Assembly (NCBI RefSeq): GCF_035582795.1
Contig: NC_134365.1
Coordinates: 127,759,577-127,823,576, forward strand
Direction: 5' to 3'
Source: Mycteria americana
Lineage: Eukaryota > Chordata > Aves > Ciconiiformes > Ciconiidae
Length of the DNA: 64,000 bases
In this document: positions 45,851 through 58,470 of the stretch, piece after piece
Numbering within the stretch: position 1 is the stretch's first letter
Layout of the letters: the number at the start of each line of letters is the position of its first letter
Translations under genes and position numbers: made by a program
Notes under the pieces: generated by a model
Databases searched by the model: none
What the model saw: the letters and a program-made list of their open reading frames with translations, nothing else
What the model was told of the DNA's origin: nothing

Positions 45851-48800
45851 GGAGCATCTAGATTATCCGGATAAGCATCGGGAGGAAACCCCACCATTAC
45901 AAAGACCGCTGGACTACGCCAGTCTACGCTCAGTTCAGTGCTCGACCCTGCTGCGGTGCCGGCCGGGGTTTTCTGAGTCTCATACCTTCACGTTGCCTCA
46001 TGCTTCCACGCAGCAGGTGGAGGCCTGTTTTCCGTGCTCCCCCAAGGCACGGCATTGATTTTGGCAGGCTGTTGGTGCCGGCGTGGCCGAGGGAGCGCAC
46101 AGGGCTCGGGCTGGTTCCCCGCAGGGCTGAATTCCACCTCGCCCGCAGGAAGGAGGCAGTCCCCGGCCCCGCAGGTACCAGGATTGCATGAAGCTAAACG
46201 GAGTAGCACACAGCAATAGCCCACGGGCTCAATGTACCAGTTCCTATACTTGGGAGAAGGACTCATTCATCTGACATTTGGGTCACACTGACCTCCAGGA
46301 TGAAGAAAATCCTGGGCAATTTTTTGTTTGCTTTTAATTACAAATAACTACAGGGCTGAAGATACCAAGTAATCCACATAAGCGCTAACCAGTTCTTTTG
46401 AGCAAGCAATAACTTACAAAGACGACATGAGAGGTAAATCCCACAGAAGCACAGCAAGCCCGTGGGAGCCAGAGCAGGAAACGACCAGCGTCAACCGGCC
46501 CCTGCAAAGCCTCAGGTAGTGCCACGGATGGATGCTGGCCATGAATTTCACTGCATGTGCACCGCAGTAGTTTCTATCCGTCCGACACCTGCAGACTCCC
46601 ACAACAGGCTGCTCTCACCATCAGGAGGACGTAAGAGGAGTCCTGGCAGGCAACAGTCCCCTCCAGACCGTGCTGCAGACCCCCCTGATGCAGGCCTGGG
46701 CTACTGAGCCTGCTCAGCTTGGAGCTGGAGATTGCTGCACCGCCGTGTCGGACACATGATCAGGTTGAAATACTTACCATTTCAAGCCCTTTTGACTGAA
46801 AAAAACCCCAACGTTTATGTATGTTTTGCTCTTTTTTCTCCCCTTATCCCACCCCAGCAGTTCTCCTACTGGGCATCAGCCTTCTCTCACATCTGTTTTC
46901 TGATTCTCTACTCAAGAAGATAAAGCACACAAACCATGGCTTCCATGCAACCCAGAAAGCTGCCCTTGCTTCCCCTCTGGAAATAATTGCAATTTTAAAA
47001 AGAGTAATGTTTTTTACTTGGATGAACAATCTCCATTTTAAGAACAGATAGGGCCTTCAAAAATGACTTTTCACTTCTGAGTGCCCTAAGAGGTTCTGAA
47101 AGGGCTGGATTCCCAAAGGTATGTCGCTCGGCCCTTTCTGAAAGCTAGAGCATTTTGGAAATACCTCCAGGGGGTTGCCTGAAATCTACTGCTTCTGAAG
47201 GTCTTGGCCAAGACACTGTGTTATATGAGTATGGTGAATAAAAAATAGCATTCTGGTGACTTAGTAGTTGCATTGGGAATGCATGTCACATTCGGAGTTA
47301 CACTGTTGTATAGCACACCGGGGATGTTACATATGTGTGTGTATTGTATATACACCTTCCAGTTAGCGATTACACGGAAGGACCGCAATCTAAAATAAGT
47401 ACTCGGTGTCACCTATAGGTAGCTTCAGCAGAGAGCAAAAATAGCCACACTGCAGTTACCATGGAGCAGAACAGACTCCAGAGCTTGAGGAGTTGCTGTC
47501 TCAGCATGGCTTGCTTTTAATGAGCTCGCACGTACGTCGTGATGGACAAAAATGAAATGTCCTTTGAATAAAACGTTTCCTGGCTGCAACAGGAACAGGT
47601 GCAATGACAAGCAAAAGGCAAAAGTAACAGCTTTTTCTCTTCAAAATTAGGCCAAGCTGGTAAAAGCAGCTTGCAGAAAGCTGACCAGATTTTACACGTT
47701 TGCGGGGGCAAAACACTTTTACTTACAAAAAAGCAGACGTGGCATTTGTATGTTGAATCATGAAGATTTCTATTTTTATTATGCAGGTTCGTACTGAAGC
47801 AGCCCTAACTCAGCCCTGGTAGAAGTCTGGCATCCCGATCAATCCTGCCCCTTTAGTGGGATGCCAGGCATTTTATGCATGGGGCTTGGCTGGCAGCAAA
47901 TTAATTTTCTAATCTTAAAATTATCTTAAACAGTAATGAGCCATTAAAGTCAAGGGGAAGAGCCACGGAAGACAAAATCATTTTAGCCCCTGCACTGGGT
48001 CCTCTGAGGAGCAACAGGCTGGAACCCCGTAAGCAGTCCTGCAAAGCTCGTTTCCTCCGCAGCGATGCTCGCCCGAGGATGGCGGCAGCCAGCAAGGCCC
48101 TCCAGCACGGCCCCCTGCTCCCAGAGCCGCGGTTTGATGCTACCGTGAAAAATCACCTTCACAGCAACATATCCTCTCGGCAGCGCTCGGGGCTCTCCTC
48201 AGCAGAAGCAAGTCCTGGCAGGCAGCTCAGGATGGGACGCACGTGCCAGCTAAGGCCGCTGGTCCTCCTTGCAGCCAAACCAAGCTAGCAGCTCACCGGG
48301 ACCAAAAGGAGGTGGTCTCAATGCCCCTTCCTCCTCCTCCCACAGTCCTGCTCCGTCTCGCGCTCTCCTCATCCCCCAGCCATGGCCCCTTCCTCCCACC
48401 TCTCCCGGGACTCGTCCAGTCGCCCCATCACCCGCTTTGACTCCCAAACCTGCCCACCCTTCTTTTGCCCAGCTCGGGTCCGGTGATGGCAGGGAATGCA
48501 ATTTGCCCGGGGAGGGGTCGGGCAGCCAGAGCCAGCCCAGCGCAGCAGGAACCGGCCCCCTCCGCCACCGACTCACTTCATGCCAGGGGGTGGACCCCAG
48601 CCCCTGAGGCAAAGCCCCCCGGTAGCCCGTGGCAGCTTCACCTCTGGAGGGAAAATCCCGCACGTCTGTGCCCGGCCCCCATTAACCCACGCTCAGCAGC
48701 TCCGGCTTTGTTTCCTTCCCACCGCCTCGCTTCTCCCTCCCGGCGGGAGGAACGGAAGCAGGGGGAAGCTGTGCCCAGGGCAGGGGATGCCACGCTGCCA

Positions 48801-50499
48801 GGAGCGCAACCCTCCCCGCCGGAGCTGCTGCGTGGCCCCAGCCCGAGCCAGGGGGATCTCACCAGGGAAGCCCTTGGCGGGTCCTTCACCAGCCCGATCC
48901 TCTCCACGGAAGCTGTCGAGAGCCCCATTAACACACCTACCCCGTAGAAGCAGGAGTGCTGCTGGGCCGAGGGAAACAATTGCGCACGCACTGAAGGGCC
49001 CTGCTGAATGGACTTCATTCACCGCTTACGCCTTAAAGCTGAGCACATGCCGTACTGAATGGGGACGGGCAAGCTGGAGCAGTTTGGGGGCCTGCTGACC
49101 TGTCACCCAACATCAGCATCTTTGAAAGAATCAGCTTTTGGCACAAACAACTCTTTCTTTCAGGAAAAAGGGAAAAAAAAGAAAAAGGAAAGAAAACTGA
49201 GAAGAGGCTGGTGCTTTTCCAGTCTAGAAAGTCGCTGGTGGCTCCTGAGGGAGGAGGTGTCAGCCTCGCCCCCCTCCCTCCCCTCCGTGGGGCAGGGGAG
49301 ACCTGCCCAGGGATGAATAGGGGAGGGAAACTGGGGCAGCCTGTGGGCCAGTTCTTTCTGGTGGGGAAAAACATCCCCCCGCAAACTTCCTGCGCCTGCG
49401 GGACACGGGCATCGCTCCAGCATCGCGTAGCCCCAGCAACCGAACGAGCGGCTGCGACTGTTTTTAAGCCCTCGGAAGGGACTGCAAATGTGAGTGCTGC
49501 GACCCGCGCCGAGCGGCTTTGTCCCCAGCAAAGCACACGCGAACTGCCCAGCATTTATACAGGACCTGTATCGGTGATCTCCACATTTAGAGATGTCCTG
49601 CTCCCTTGTGCTAGATGCTTTATCGAGGGCAGATTTAAATTGGTGGACCAGCTTTCTCTTCTCTTATTTACAAATCTCTATTTCAAATTAGTTTTGAACC
49701 CCAAGAACAGGCTACGGGAGGAAAGAAGGGGGAAGGGGAGGGAGACGGATGACTCGCCTTTGTGAGTGCTTTACTTGCTCCGAGTAGGGAGCAAGTAGGG
49801 GAAAAAACATCAGTAAAATGACTTCCACGCTTCCATAGGACAAGTGCTACGAACTTCACTACGTGCTATTCATGGACAGTGGTAGGGGAACATCTCAGAT
49901 ACAGAAGACCTTGGGAAAACAGGTCTTCAGCTGGAAGTCAGCGCATCCCCAGCCATAACAGCATCCTGCCACAAAATACACTTCAGACTCCCCAACAAAC
50001 ACCTTAATGTCCCTCTCACACAAATGTACTAAGCCTTTTTGTCCCCATTACCAACAGCTTACAACAGAGAAAATATAAATGATTTAGAAAATATGAGTTG
50101 CTCATGATTTTCATGGAACAAAGCAGGTCTGTGGAAGCGCGTTACGGTGCGCCCGGCTCTCAGCACAGCCAGAGCTCCGGCTCCTGGGCACCACAGGAAC
50201 ACAACCTGCCGCAGACCGCATGCGGTGGGGCTGTGCACTTGAGAGCTGGGCTGAAAAATGCAAATTGTGACAGAAGCCAAATGTGAAGCTCTGAGCTGTA
50301 ATCAAATACAGAAGCAGAGACTGAGCAGCAAATCACAGCTTTTCGTTTTGGCAGCGGATCAAATCTATAAAAACCATTACCTGTGTTTCAAGAGCAGCAC
50401 GGAGTACTGATTTCCCATCCCCCTGGCAAAGCAAGCATGGTCCCACCCTGCCCTGCTCTGGAAGTGCTCTCTGAATAAAGCCAAAGATGCCTCCGGGGA

Positions 50500-50800
50500 T
50501 TTTAAGACACGCTGCCTCGGCATACGCCGACAGGTTTTTGCTCGTGCGGCTGCAAGCCCTTTTAGTTGCGGGTGAGAGCGCACCGACCGCCCCGGCACCG
50601 CTCGCAGGTTCATCGGGAGCTGATGCCGGAGGCGCCAGGTGGGGCAGCCCTCCCCAGGCAGAGGGGCGCGTAACCGGGTGGGTGGCACTGACGGATGGAC
50701 AGACGGATGGAGGACGGGCTGGGACTCCGGCAGCTGTACGGGCTGCGCGGACACGGGCACTGCGCAGCTCCTCCACAGCCGGAAGGCTACGGGGCTTCCC
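50500..50800. other. CpG-rich patch downstream of TSPAN7
   Basis: Raised G+C with many CG dinucleotides over about 300 bases, plus an imperfect GACGGATG-type tandem at about 50690-50715. No transcript features can be tied to it. Confidence 0.4.
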
Positions 50801-51368
50801 TCCTCTAGTCTCCTCTGTCTGCGTTGCCAATGTCAGGACTCGGTCCAAAACTTCCAGGTTTAAACTTACATGGACTTTCCATCGGGTCTTCAACACCTCA
50901 TGTATTCAAAGGAGAAAGAGGTGAGTGCCTGCCTTTCCACGAATGCAGCGAAGACGGCTACTACCCACCCCCCAACCCCAAATCTCTCTTCTCCCCACCC
51001 TCACCAAAATCAGAGCGAGCTGCTTAATGCCAAAAGCATGTGCAGTGCTAAGGACGGGATAATTAAACGCTGCAGATCCTATCAGTCACAAGAAGAAAAA
51101 TTGCAAAGCAGAGGGTATGCATTTGTCACATGGTGAAACCAGCTGTGGAAGGTTTTTCTAGGAGTTTTGAAACAATTCCAGCTCTTTCTCTTTTTTTCCA
51201 GGACAATAACGCTTTTTTCTGTCACAAGCAAGTTAGTTGTTAAAATATGCAGAAAGACAAGTCACTCCAAGCTGTGCACTTGTGTTTCATGTTCACTTCC
51301 CCCCTCGAAAGGGTTTTGTTACGACTAAAGAATGAAAAGGAAGCGGCTAGAAATCTGTAATGGTTCCA

Positions 51369-51374
51369 TTTATT
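51369..51374 (-). terminator. TSPAN7 distal poly(A) signal AATAAA
   Basis: TTTATT on plus. On the transcript strand it is followed within 15 bases by ACCATTACAG, a plausible CA cleavage context. It is the better candidate for the 3' end of the long mRNA. Confidence 0.55.
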
Positions 51375-51526
51375 AATACGTATATCACAAATACTCACAA
51401 TATCAATGCATTCTCGTTGGCATGCTAGACAGAGGCATTATTAAAAAAGTCCTATTTTTTTAAAAAGATTTTAAACTTTTGCTTTCCCCCAAAAATATTT
51501 CATATGCCTGTTTTTTTGTGATTTTT

Positions 51527-51543
51527 TGTGTGTGTGTGTGTGT
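51527..51543 (+). repeat. (TG)8 microsatellite
   Basis: Eight TG units within the TSPAN7 3' UTR; CA repeat on the transcript strand. Confidence 0.9.
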
Positions 51544-51544
51544 T

Positions 51545-51550
51545 TTTATT
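51545..51550 (-). terminator. TSPAN7 proximal poly(A) signal AATAAA
   Basis: TTTATT on plus beside the TG repeat, so on the transcript strand AATAAA is followed by ACACAC and then A-rich sequence. This lacks a good GU-rich downstream element, so it is a weaker alternative to the signal at 51369. Confidence 0.35.
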
Positions 51551-52314
51551 TCGATTTGATTCAACAGTGTATTTGGTGCCTGCAACCTCAATGCAAAAAT
51601 AAAGAAAAAGAAAGAACAGGAAAAAAGTATGAAGGCCGCAGTACAGCACAGTTCAATTAGTTCGTAACTACCTAATAAAAATAAAGGAAGCAAAATTCCT
51701 GCCTTCACAGTAAGCAACAACACAGCTTAATAACAGTATTACACAGGATCAGGTTCAGAGGCAAAATGCACTAGACAAAGCCTACCGGGATACGCACTAG
51801 GCATACAACACTGAGTAAGAATCAAAGATGTAGAAGAACATCAGGAATAAGGGTTCCCTTCAAGCACAACATTTTAACATCATTTTCAAGTATCTTTATG
51901 TTATGTTACCGATTCCTTTGTTTTTGGGGAAGGGGGGCAGGCGCAGGGAAGGGGGAAAGGATGAAAACCTTAGTAAAGCAATAAACAAAACAAGAAATTA
52001 AGATAAAACCAAAAGAATATATATTTCATATACCGGTTTATATGAATGTGTGCAACACTTATTAACCATGGTGAAAGGCTGATTATGCCCTCCAGTCACT
52101 ACATGCACAGCCCGACCAATGCTGTTAATGAATTACCTTTGTTAACTTACGATGCAACTACTGTGTGACCAAGAACATACATACGGTGCCGTCCTACGCC
52201 GAGCTGCGGGGATGGGGTCGGGGTCCGGAGGCCGAGGGGACCTGGCTGCTCTCGGTGGCACCGCGGTACTTCACAGAATGGTACACTACGCATGGGACAG
52301 AGTTCGGGAGGTGG

Positions 52315-52383
52315 GGTGCGAGTGCGCGCGCGCACGTGCTTGCTTGTGGGGGTGTGGGTGTGCGTGCGTGCGTGCGAGAGACA
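52315..52383 (+). repeat. Alternating purine-pyrimidine tract (GC/GT rich)
   Basis: GTGCGCGCGCGCACGTGC, then G/T-rich sequence with TGCG repeats. Such alternation favours left-handed Z-DNA. It lies in the 3' UTR of TSPAN7; on the transcript strand it is C/A/G-rich with GCAC units. Confidence 0.8.
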
Positions 52384-52804
52384 GTGTGTGCTATAACATT
52401 CGTTTCAGTCTTTCTCCAGTTCTGCAGCTCCTGATCTTGAGACAGGCTCTGGACTTCGCGCTCCTGAAAGACTGGGTCGGGGAGGATAAAAGAAAAGAAA
52501 GACGTGCGTTGCTTTGGCTGCTAACAGCGGTCGCGATGGATGTTTTGCCCTCCCTTTTCAGGAAGAAAGCCGAAAGGACAAAACATTCAATAGGATGTTT
52601 CCCCCCCACCTTTTTTTTTTTCAACCAGACAGAATATTGGGATGAAAATCCCAAAGCAAAAAATCCCGTGGGAAGACTTAATTCTTGATGAACATGCGGA
52701 GCACCTAAAACTTGCCTGCTATCTTCAGCAGAAGCAGCACAGCCACGACAATATACCGGAGCGTATATAGCACACCGCATAGAAAGTGGGGAAAGCTCAC
52801 CTTG

Positions 52805-52873
52805 TTACACCATCTCGTACTGGTTAGCAGTAATAAACCGGGACAGACAGCATGCCAGCAGCATCCCAATCAA
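52805..52873 (-). CDS. TSPAN7: Tetraspanin-7, last coding exon
   Basis: This exon encodes the final 22 residues, LIGMLLACCL SRFITANQYEMV, then TAA (52805-52807). It is the end of transmembrane helix 4 and the short cytoplasmic tail of tetraspanin-7, a four-pass protein of plasma membrane and endosomes that in neurons supports dendritic spines and AMPA receptor trafficking through PICK1. The paired cysteines (ACCLS) are likely palmitoylation sites, as in other tetraspanins. The exon opens after a pyrimidine-rich tract and AG (GGAACAG, AG at 52875-52874), in phase 0, joining the CAG codon that ends the preceding exon at 60503. The encoded tail is essentially identical to the mammalian protein as I know it, so the gene is under strong constraint. 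Confidence 0.97.
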   Translation of the reverse strand: MIGMLLACCLSRFITANQYEMV

Positions 52874-53629
52874 CTGTTCCGGACAAGAATAGAAGTAGAG
52901 TAGAAGTTAAGTTAAATTAAATGAACGCAGAGCAAAGGAGAGGCAAGGGTAAGCAAAAATTTCATGTTCTGGAGTTATTATGCACAACATAATTATGCCC
53001 TATTTTAACGACTGCTCTAATCAGAAAAACAGCACTAAAATCTCCTGTCTTTCTTTGTCGAATCTTCCTCTCGACTGTTATCAGAGCGTATTTACTTGAT
53101 AGACAGAAAAGACAGACTTTTTACTACTTTTCAAACCCGTTGTCATTGCCTGGCCAAGTCAGACGTGGATGGGTAAACCGGCGGGGGTACCGGCACGCTA
53201 CCGGCTGCGGTTCACTCACAAGCTCCACCTGGGTCCCCCGCCAGCACCCACCACCACCGAGAGCTGGCGGCCCCCTTAAATTTGTTAACAGCGTGCTGGG
53301 GAAAAGCTTCCTAATGCCCCGGAGTGGTTACGCTTTCTTTACAAACGATGCAGCACCGGAGAAATGAGCGTTATAAATCTGGAAATAAATAAAAAAAAAG
53401 TCTTTCACTATTCCCTTGGCTGTCACTCAGATTATTGAAAACAGATCCCTGGCTTCCACTCGTCAATAAGCACTCAGTCATTTCAGCGTTTTGCCTATCG
53501 CAGTTTGTTAGCGTTTCCTGCATATGCCAACAGCATTAGTATACTATAAATAATTCAGCCTCGCTTTTCTCGTTTGGATTGGTCAATTAATTAACTCATG
53601 AGCATATCCAGATTATTACAGCTCATCCC

Positions 53630-53880
53630 TGGCTATGGGGGTGAGGCGAGAGGGCCGTCTCTGCAGGCGGAGCAGCCTTCCCCGGGCCTGGCTCCGAGCA
53701 GGGGGTGTCGCAGCTGCCCCAGCCGGCTCACCCGTGCCCGCGGGCCACCAGCCCTGCCCGTCTCCTCTGCTGCGGGCAGAGCGCGTGGCAAGGGAGCGGT
53801 GCTTAAGGAGGGGGATCGCAACCTGCTGGCAGCGGCGGATCCCGCAGACCCCGCAGAGCACGCGTAGACGACGCCGGGCT
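53630..53880. other. CpG-rich patch inside TSPAN7 intron
   Basis: I count about 25 CG dinucleotides in some 250 bases at roughly two-thirds G+C, so CpG is close to its expected frequency rather than depleted. That suggests an unmethylated small island, possibly an intragenic promoter or enhancer. No TATA or clear exon is visible beside it. Confidence 0.5.
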
Positions 53881-55135
53881 GGCTGCTCGTCCAAAGGGGC
53901 TCCTTCTTCTACTGCACGCCTGGGATGGCGTGTCCTTTCCCCTAGACCACCAGTGCGCCCTCTTAATGTGATCATCATCAAAATATACATCCTCTCTACC
54001 AGCCCGCTGCTTGATTTGGGCTGGCATCAGCCCAGAGCAAGACCAAACCAGGGTACCTCAAATCCGGATAAACTGTTTTCTGCCGCTAAGACGTCACGTT
54101 TCTGCTCAAGACATGCTTCGTTTGCCAGAAATTTGCTGCTACCTCTCCCTCTCCTCTTTCAGTGTCCACCAGGACTGCTCTGGGCATCTCAAAAGGGCTT
54201 GGAGTCATCTTTAAAAGCAGTGTGAATCCCCACCATCCCCCACACGCAACGCCCGATTTTGGCACCAAATACCAAGGATGACACTGCCTTGCTTGTAACT
54301 AGACGTGAGGCACAGATAACACCTCCTGACCAACCTCCAATAAAGACCTAAGCTACTAGGTTTGGCGGGCTGTATTTTCACAGTTGCCAAAAGAGATGTA
54401 CGTGCTGAAAACCCTCCTCAGCTTTTGAAAATCTCACTTGATACCAAGAAGACATTTTAGCCATCTGGCTGCCTTTTCGCCTTTTCTACTAAACTCCTCC
54501 AGACGAGTGTTCCAGCAGGAAACTTATTTGGTAGCTGGAGTGCTCACACACTCGCCCAGGAGTCCACGGACCGGCGACGATGAGGCTGCCAGCATATTCT
54601 GGCTGGGCTTTGGATCTCCACGCTTAAATATTCCAGTCACCAGGAGGATGATTTTATCAATTTGGCTGTTTGGGAAGCGTTGCTGAAAACCCACCACATT
54701 CTGTGGGTTTCCTAGACAGTCTTTAACACTCCCACTGCTTCCTCGTGCGGTGTTTCTTTAGCTCAGTTCAGTTTTGGAGAATGAGATTTCCCATAGCGCA
54801 TACCTGGTATGTATTTCTCCGTGCTCTGACACGCAGAACAGAGTAAGTGCCTCTGGGTGACCCTGTCCCAATCGCTTCGCTATCCCTTTTCTGTGTTTGT
54901 GGTACCTTTCAGCCTTCTCTCACCTTCCTCAGCTGGTCTCAGAGGTTACTACTCTGCCTTACTGCGTTTTTCATTAAGATGAACTTCACAGCTTTCATCC
55001 TATTTATTTTCACTGAGCAAATTCCAGCCCAGCCCCAAATCAGTTCCTCCCTCATCCTACAATGGCCAACACCGTATGTACATTCAAGTTTGATTTTTTT
55101 TTTTTTAATGCCTGTGCCACGAGGTACCTATTATT

Positions 55136-55204
55136 TCACAGAATCACAGAATCACAGAATTGTATAGGTTGGAAAAGACCTTTAAGATCATCGAGTCCAA
55201 CGGT
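55136..55204 (-). mobile_element. CR1 LINE, short 3'-terminal fragment
   Basis: The extreme 3' end of a CR1 element in minus orientation: three exact CACAGAAT octamers (55137-55160), then TGTATAGGTTGGAAAAGACC and the ATCATCGAGTCCAAC segment. Similarity fades after about 55204, so this is a severely 5'-truncated insertion in the TSPAN7 last intron, on the same strand as the gene. Confidence 0.92.
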
Positions 55205-57074
55205 AGAGATTTCCCATCACGAGCACCCAGGTTACGGCCGTCATTGTTCCCGGCCACAACCTGCTGCTCGTGTCAGGTTTACAAGGGAAAAGATGCTGCA
55301 GCCCGTACAAATAGGAAGCCATGGGCTTTTCTTTCCCCCTTCAGCGGTAGCAGACCTCCCCAGCTACCTTTAATTAGGGGCTCTTCTGTTTTACACAGGC
55401 TGTAACTCTAATAATCAGCGTGTCTAAGCTTTGTAGCATTTGCAGGCATGTGACAATGTTTTGATTTACTCAAGTCACTCGTAAGATGAATGGCAGGTTA
55501 CATATGAATGTATCTTTCTGACCTTTGGCTCACTTATTAATTCTTGGCTCTGACCATATGCTGGTTTATGCATTTAAGTGGTTATAGTACCATAATATTA
55601 AACTTCTATATTTAAAAAATAATGGCATGCATATCGAGCCATTGCATACACATTTTCTACAGCATTTCTAGCTATTACCAGGACATAGCAGAGCTATAAT
55701 AAATATCCTAGAAGTACTTTGAACACATATAAAAATATGTATTTTCCAAGGTGTGTAGACTTCCACATTTAACCACAAGAGTACTGTCCCTCCTGTAGCC
55801 AAGAAGAGGCAATACCGTATTAAGTTGCTGAATTTTCCTCACGCTGCTCTTTCATTACAGTCATAACTACAGTCCTTTGCATTTAAATCAGGTTAGAGGC
55901 TCCCAGTCTGCGAACCACAAATGAGCGGTCTCCACCCCCGCCTTGCTCTCGGCATTTGCTTGATCACTTGCAACCTCTGCTCTTCAGACGGGAGGAAGCC
56001 CCTTATCCTATTGTACAGCAGGTCCCCGCAGCTCCTTTGAAAAACCAGAGGAATTGGCATAAAAGGATCCCCGCAAAGAAACTAGCTGCTAGAAGTTGCA
56101 TTCATTTCCCTTTGCTCCCGTTGTCTCTCAAGTGCCCCATCTCAGCTTTTATCCACTTTTTTTTTTTTTTTTTAATAGTCCCAGTTTTTTGAGTGCTAAG
56201 ATGCCAGACTTGGTTCTGCATTTGTATTCCCTCTCTCTTTCCCCCTTTCTTCTCTTTTGTCTAAGATTATCTTGGTCCTCTGAACTATTACACAGAAAAC
56301 TGAGAGATTGTCTTGGTACCTCTGGTCTTGCCACAGGAAACTTGAAAATGTTGACAAATTATTTGGCTTAGAGCACTGGGAAATCCACATCCCTCAGGTG
56401 TGCCTTCTTCCCTACCACCCTGTTGGCCAAAGCTCATTCCAGAGAACAGAATGCAGTGCATGTGTTGTTCATCTCTCCATGGTTTCTAGCAGTCATCTCA
56501 TGCATATCTCAGGTCTGACAACCGAAATCCATCCACAGCAACTTCCTAGCAATCTTATCTCCCATCACAAACATGATAACTGGCTTTTTAATATAGTTAT
56601 TTTGCAGGCGTTAACCTTGACTGGAAGCTGTCCTGCATGACATATTTATTACATCTTATTATACTGAAGAGAAACTGAAGTGCAATTTGAATTTCCATTT
56701 TATTTTGGGTCCTGGTGTCTTCACCATTTCTCATTCTTTGAGAAAATTTCTATAAATAGAAATGTGTTGAACTAACTGGGAATGCATCAGTGGATCAGGT
56801 AAGCTAAAACTGGATTTTTTTGTCCATCAGGAATAATTGTTTAGTGGAATGATTTACCTGGCCATATTCTCAATACGCAGATCTTCAAGCACCCAGGTTC
56901 CCTGCCTCTATTTTAGAAGACAGCAAATTTTCCATGTCACAAATCACTTACTTGAGTCAGCCTCCTGTGCCGTGGTATGCCTCTGGCACAGGTCCTATCT
57001 CCATGCTGAATCCACAGTGACTAGTATTTAGAGGCAACAAAATTAGTCTTATATTAGACTTCAAGTCACATATT

Positions 57075-57092
57075 GGATCCCGATAGGGATCC
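57075..57092. repeat. 7-bp hairpin GGATCCC-GATA-GGGATCC
   Basis: Perfect inverted repeat with a four-base loop. Seen directly; probably incidental. Confidence 0.8.
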
Positions 57093-58194
57093 CACTCCCT
57101 AACCCTGGTGCGAGGGGTGACTGAGGCGTAATCCTGTGCTAGGGCCAAGTCTCAGCCTCCCTCTACTGAGACGGGAGTTGCAGCAGACAAGGTGGATGAT
57201 GTCCGCACCAGAACTGCATCCGCAGTCGGGCAGAGCTACTCACATTAACGTTAACAGGAAAGAGCGCAGGTGGATGCTGCACTGTAGACAGGGACTGTAG
57301 CCGCGTGAGAACGTATCTTCAAATGGTGGGAACGGTGCGTGCTCAGGCACTGGTTTTGAGCACGAGGAGAGTGCCTGGCTTCCAGTCCTTCAGTACAAAA
57401 GGAATAATTTGGCCTTAACGCTGCACTGAGACTCCCCTACTCAGGGACTCTACTGCAACCACAACCTATAACCCCTCCCCAAACCCTGCCTCTTGTGCCC
57501 CTTAAGCCAACGCCTGTGCTGTAGTTTTACCTAGGCAAAACTCTTCAGCATCTATGCTGCTTGCATAATTTTATTCTCTGTTGGGCACAACACAGCAATC
57601 ATTTTGCTGCTCTGAAGAGCACCTGCTAAACTGAAGGAAGCACCAGCTGGAAGTCAGCCTTGTCATCTGATTCAAAAAACAATCAAATTGTATTTTATTA
57701 TTATTATTTCAAACCCGAGGAGCGGTGCAGACAATGTCAGCAACACAGCAGTTTTTTTAAAACTCTGACTCTGACTGGGAGGTCTGTGCCAGGCCTGTGA
57801 GATGTGCAGTGCCATTACATCAACTTCCCCTGTTTCTGGGAATCAGGACATTCCCATGCTAGTCAACACCTAACAAATCACGTGAAGCAAAGGCCCTTGA
57901 GCACGCTTTACTGTAGGAGAGCAACACGATCTAATTTGTCTTTTATTTAGATTAAACCTATTCTCAGTAGGAACAGCGAAACCTCGCCTACAGCTGGAGC
58001 ACTGCCTGGCATTACTGCCAGCCACAGTCAACCTGAAATCAATTTGTAAACACCGTCCCTAATTGGGTCCAGCAAAACAGATTAGGCAGTAAACGGTCAC
58101 TGGCCGCCTTCTATTCTTCACGCCCCGGGAGAGATGCATTTTTCTCCCCTGCATCCCCTCTCTTCTTTTTCCACAGCCGCAAACACCCCAAGCA

Positions 58195-58470
58195 GGTGAG
58201 TGTCTGCTCGGAGTGCCAGCGCCCTGCGCTTACGCAGGGGAGCCACATCCCCGGCTGGCGGCACGGCCATCAGGCAGCGCGAGCTGCCAACGCCACAGCA
58301 AAACAGACTTTGGGTCTCACTTGGAGCCGCAGCGGCAAAGTGCCTTCCCCGCCGTGCTGCCTGCAGCCTGTCACGCTCGTCTCGCCCTGGGCCAAAGGGC
58401 TCCCGCTGCAGGGACCACGCTCTGCCCGCACTGCCCGCCCGCCTTCCCGTGTCGAGCTCACGAACAACCG
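58195..58470. other. CpG-rich patch inside TSPAN7 intron
   Basis: G+C-rich with many CG dinucleotides over roughly 270 bases. Frames are open on several phases because stop codons are rare there. No gene is inferred. Confidence 0.4.

Larger units (their letters stand above)
41031..51340. other. Intergenic, between TSPAN7 3' end and MID1IP1, no gene recognised
   Basis: It contains G+C-rich patches (about 41200-41420, 42700-42880, 48050-48950, 50500-50800) alternating with AT-rich blocks (43370-43480, 45480-45850, 47870-47950). No exon, RNA gene or clear interspersed repeat is recognised. A 16-bp tandem duplication is at 42239-42270. Confidence 0.5.
51350..52804 (-). other. TSPAN7 3' untranslated region
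   Basis: It runs from the TSPAN7 stop codon to an inferred poly(A) site near 51350, about 1.45 kb. It holds an alternating purine/pyrimidine stretch (52315-52383, GCGCGC then GTGCGT units on plus), a TG repeat at 51527-51543, and two AATAAA signals on the transcript strand. The ORFs seen within it on either strand are incidental. Confidence 0.65.

Noticed and set aside
52152-52780. ORFs in the TSPAN7 3' UTR
   Set aside because: They span a microsatellite and untranslated sequence of a clearly recognised gene and match nothing.
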